Of a stretch of DNA of 64,000 bases, positions 61,675-64,000 are shown piece after piece. The position numbers and the translations under genes are program-made. The stretch's first letter is position 1, and the number at the start of each line of letters is the position of its first letter. The notes below the pieces were generated by a model, which was given only the letters and a program-made list of their open reading frames with translations, did not search any database and was not told where the DNA came from. Source of the DNA: Bog-756 sp963699105 (GTDB lineage Bacteria; Actinomycetota; Acidimicrobiia; Acidimicrobiales; RAAP-2); contig CAVOTI010000001.1 of NCBI GenBank assembly GCA_963699105.1, forward strand, positions 620,001 through 684,000, given 5' to 3'.

Positions 61675-62453
61675 ACACCACCGTCAAGGAGTACCGGATC
61701 CCCCTGATGATCGGGGCTGGGGCACTGGTGGTCGCCCTCTTGATCTGGGCGTTGGTGGTGGCGCCCCAGACCTCGAAGCTCAAGAACCTGCAGGCCCAGG
61801 AGACCACGCTCCAGAACCAACAGACATCGCTCCAGGTGAAGCTGGCATCCCTGAAGACCGAACAGCAGAAGCTGTCGAGCAACTGTGCCGACCTTCAGAA
61901 GATCGCCACACAGATACCGAGCGTGGAGAGCCCGACGGACATCGACGCCGAGGAATCGTCGTTCGAGAGCCAGTTCAATGCGCTGACGTCCAGCACCGGC
62001 GTGACGCTGACCAAGTTCAGCGGATTTGCCGGAGCCTCCGCCTCGGCGGGGACAACGTCAACCACTACCGCCTCCACGAGTGGATCGACACCTACCAGCA
62101 CCTCTGACGTCGTAGCCGTGCCCACCACTCTGGCGGTCACCGGCAACTACGGCCAGATGTCAGCTTTCGTCAAGGGTCTGGACTCCTTCCCCCGACTGTT
62201 CGTGATCCAGAGTTTCATCTTGGCCCTGGGAACCACCGTGGCGACAGACTCCGGCACTTCGGGTTCGTCGAGCTCGTCCAGCTCGTCGAGCGCGGCCCCG
62301 ACGTCCAGCGGAAACCCGCTGTGGGTCGGTGGATCACCGACCTCGGCGTCGGCCGGTCCCTACAGCTTGGGCATCACGGGTTCCATCTACTACACGTCGA
62401 CGCCCAGCGCCCTGGACGCCTGCCTCAAGGCGGCAGCCGCCGTCAACAAGTAG
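61671..62453 (+). CDS. pilO: PilO-like type IV pilus alignment protein
   Basis: 260 residues. Short cytosolic start, one membrane helix (LMIGAGALVVALLIWALVVA), then a coiled coil (LKNLQAQETTLQNQQTSLQV, KLASLKTEQQKLSSNCADLQ) and an alpha/beta periplasmic domain interrupted by two Ser/Thr-rich loops (near 125-145 and 195-215). Layout and position directly after pilMN identify PilO. The Ser/Thr loops are longer than usual and could be glycosylated (inference). Confidence 0.85.
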   Translation: MNTTVKEYRIPLMIGAGALVVALLIWALVVAPQTSKLKNLQAQETTLQNQQTSLQVKLASLKTEQQKLSSNCADLQKIATQIPSVESPTDIDAEESSFESQFNALTSSTGVTLTKFSGFAGASASAGTTSTTTASTSGSTPTSTSDVVAVPTTLAVTGNYGQMSAFVKGLDSFPRLFVIQSFILALGTTVATDSGTSGSSSSSSSSSAAPTSSGNPLWVGGSPTSASAGPYSLGITGSIYYTSTPSALDACLKAAAAVNK

Positions 62454-62557
62454 CGGCCGGGGTTCACGCCACCGGTGGCAACTGCCGGTGGGCCTGGCCC
62501 GGCCGGCTGGCCTCGTGCGGCCGGCTGGCCTACCAGTGCCGGCCGTTTTGTTTCCAA

Positions 62558-64000
62558 GTAACTATTCAGGTCCCCGTGGGTTCGGCGATGCCGGAGTGGG
62601 CCTCAGCCAGGGGCTGACGGTGCCGGCATCCACGGATCACCGAGGAACAGCTGCTGGAGCGCACCGAGCCGGTTGACGCCCTGTTTGCCCGCCGTCGAGA
62701 GGTAGCTCCGGAAGGCGAGGAAGGTCTTGGCTCCCTCGGTGGTGCGGAACCCACCGGAGATCTTCTGGGCGATCTTGACCATGCGGACGTCTCGTTCGGA
62801 CAGGTTGTTGTCGAAGGGGACCGAGAAGTCCCGGGCAAAGCGCTGGACGTCTTCGGGACGTCGGGCGAGGCGAGCCAAGAGATTGCGGGCCGCGGACTGC
62901 TTGGGCCGTCGCCGGGTGCTGATCGGTGGCGGATTGGCCAGGTAGCCGGCATCGATGATGTCCAGATACCGGTTGTCGAAGGCCGCCAGCTGTCTTGTGG
63001 TCAGGCAGTCTCGGCCCTGGTCCTTAGCCATGAGGACCAGGGCCCAGGTCGTGGTCAACAACTCGGCCATGTCGGCCGCCCAGTCCTGGCCCTCTTGTTC
63101 GGCGATGGCGGAGAGCTCTCTCAGGTGATGGGCATTGCACAGGGCGTGCTCGGCCTTCTCGTACTTGGCATAGGCCTTCCAGCCGTCGTGGACGACGATC
63201 CCTCGGTAGGTGGGCAGGATCCCCATGGCATCCATGGCCACGTTCCCTCGCCTCTCGTCCAGGTGATACAAGGTGAGCTCGGCACTGGAAGCGGCATGAA
63301 CCCAGGCCAGAGAGGCATTCACCCGGAGCCCGGTCTCGTCGGCGTGGATGACCGGGGAGGCACCAAGCAGGTCCTTCACCCGGGCCGAGAACCCGTGGAG
63401 CCGGCTCGCCCCCTCGTTGACCATGGCCACGATGGTCCCGGTCGAGATCGGGGCCCCATAGGTGTCGGCCACCAGCTCGGCCACCCGGGCCACAGGCAGG
63501 TGCTGGCGGGTGACCAGGTAACAGACCTGGGCCCGCAGAGCCGGTCCGTAACAGGTAGGGGCGGTGGCCTCGACCGGGAATGACCCGGCCGTTGCCGTCC
63601 CACACCGACAGCGCCTGGTCTCTGACCGGTGCTCGGTGCAGAGCAGGGACACCGGGGGCAGGTCGAACACCTGGCGGGTGGCCACCGAGTCGACCGGGGC
63701 ATCGGACAAATCATTTCCACAACCCGAACAGGTCTTCGGGGCATGGGTGGCGACCACATCGGGGTCAGGGCGCTGGGCCAGATGCTTGCCGGGATCGCCG
63801 GGCTGTTTGCCGGGCTTCTTGCCCGACCGGACCCGGCGGGACTTGGGGGCCGGCTTCACCTAGCCGTCCGAAGAAGGAGGCTTGGACGAGTTGCGGGAGT
63901 TCAACGACAGCCGGGCCCGGAGCTCGGTCATCTCGACCGTCAGCCTCTCGATCGTCTCCGCCTGCTCGCCAACGAGGGAAAGCAGCGACACGTTCTGTTC
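62558..64000 (-). mobile_element. IS66-family element, partial (runs past the window end)
   Basis: One end is set by GTAACTATTCAGG at 62558-62570, which matches the GTAA-type ends of IS66 elements. The tnpC transposase lies inside on the minus strand. The other end and any tnpA/tnpB are beyond position 64000. Confidence 0.8.
62603..64000 (-). pseudogene. tnpC: IS66 transposase TnpC, interrupted by an in-frame amber codon
   Basis: From 64000 the frame reads the TnpC coiled-coil start (ERLTVEMTELRARLSLNSRN, then SSKPPSSDG), then TAG at 63860-63862, and continues in the same frame with VKPAPKSRRVRSGKKPGKQP. The rest is full-length: zinc site CSGCGNDL and CRCG, HADETGLRV (Asp), GIVVHDGWKAYAKYEKAEHA (Asp) and PFDNNLSERDVRMVKIAQKI (Glu). 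The part downstream of the amber could restart at the GTG at 63859 and give 418 residues lacking the N-terminal helix. Otherwise the element is inactive. Confidence 0.88.

Noticed and set aside
63857..63863. Programmed amber read-through or pyrrolysine at the TAG in tnpC
   Set aside because: No pyrrolysine genes or recoding structure are visible, and other broken genes nearby make simple mutation or error the simpler explanation.
1..64000. tRNA, rRNA and riboswitch genes
   Set aside because: None could be recognised by eye; a covariance-model scan (tRNAscan-SE, Infernal with Rfam) would be decisive, and hits would overturn this.

Overview
The window is a high-GC, densely coded chromosomal segment from an actinobacterium. 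The gene set points to the class Acidimicrobiia or a close relative: an actinobacterial KGD-type 2-oxoglutarate decarboxylase/dehydrogenase with a fused acyltransferase domain, PafB/PafC WYL regulators, an F420-pathway guanylyltransferase (FbiD/CofC), a PIG-L (MshB/Mca-like) deacetylase, an HU protein with a Lys/Ala-rich tail, many GTG/TTG starts, and a complete PilB/T/C/M/N/O type IV pilus set. The taxonomic placement is inference. No rRNA, tRNA or CRISPR array was recognised.

Layout. 0.1-11.4 kb is housekeeping: galactokinase; a minus-strand hydrolase-MurF-Ddl-PH-domain operon; a UvrD-like helicase; an NYN RNase-FabZ-ExoIII operon; an M20 peptidase. 11.5-17.7 kb carries the large kgd gene, a plus-strand queDCE operon for preQ0 and a short HU gene. 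17.9-29.6 kb is metabolic: hydrolase, TIGR01777 epimerase, acyl-CoA dehydrogenase, RNase HII, a broken acyl-CoA synthetase, a small protein coupled to a frameshifted GH38 alpha-mannosidase, an adenylate cyclase, FbiD and a PIG-L deacetylase. 29.7-33.7 kb has a fused HU/H1-like protein, then a convergent pair of conjugation-type genes (coupling ATPase and TrwC-type relaxase) with no secretion system. 33.7-38.2 kb has pafBC, ctaG and an acyl-CoA carboxylase beta subunit.

38.3-62.5 kb is a type IV pilus region. Two near-identical pilin genes (637-bp direct repeat, 5 differences) lie between two paralogous multi-spanning membrane proteins, with an AftB-like GT-C glycosyltransferase next to one of them. 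An IS481-type element, pilC, a pilT with an extra N-terminal domain, a very large pilB with two N-terminal modules, a degenerate prepilin peptidase, a response regulator/histidine kinase pair, moaC, an FmdB zinc ribbon gene, a second pilT, a pilM-pilN fusion and pilO follow. The window ends inside an IS66 element whose transposase is cut by an in-frame amber codon.

Two themes run through the window. First, the pilin locus combines recent duplication, different leaders on identical mature pilins, operator-like palindromes and neighbouring glycosyltransferase-like membrane proteins, which suggests pilin modification and possibly gene conversion. Second, at least a dozen frameshifts occur in otherwise well-conserved genes (acyl-CoA synthetase, GH38, IS481 transposase, prepilin peptidase, histidine kinase). 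Whether these are real decay or base-calling/assembly errors cannot be decided from the sequence alone.
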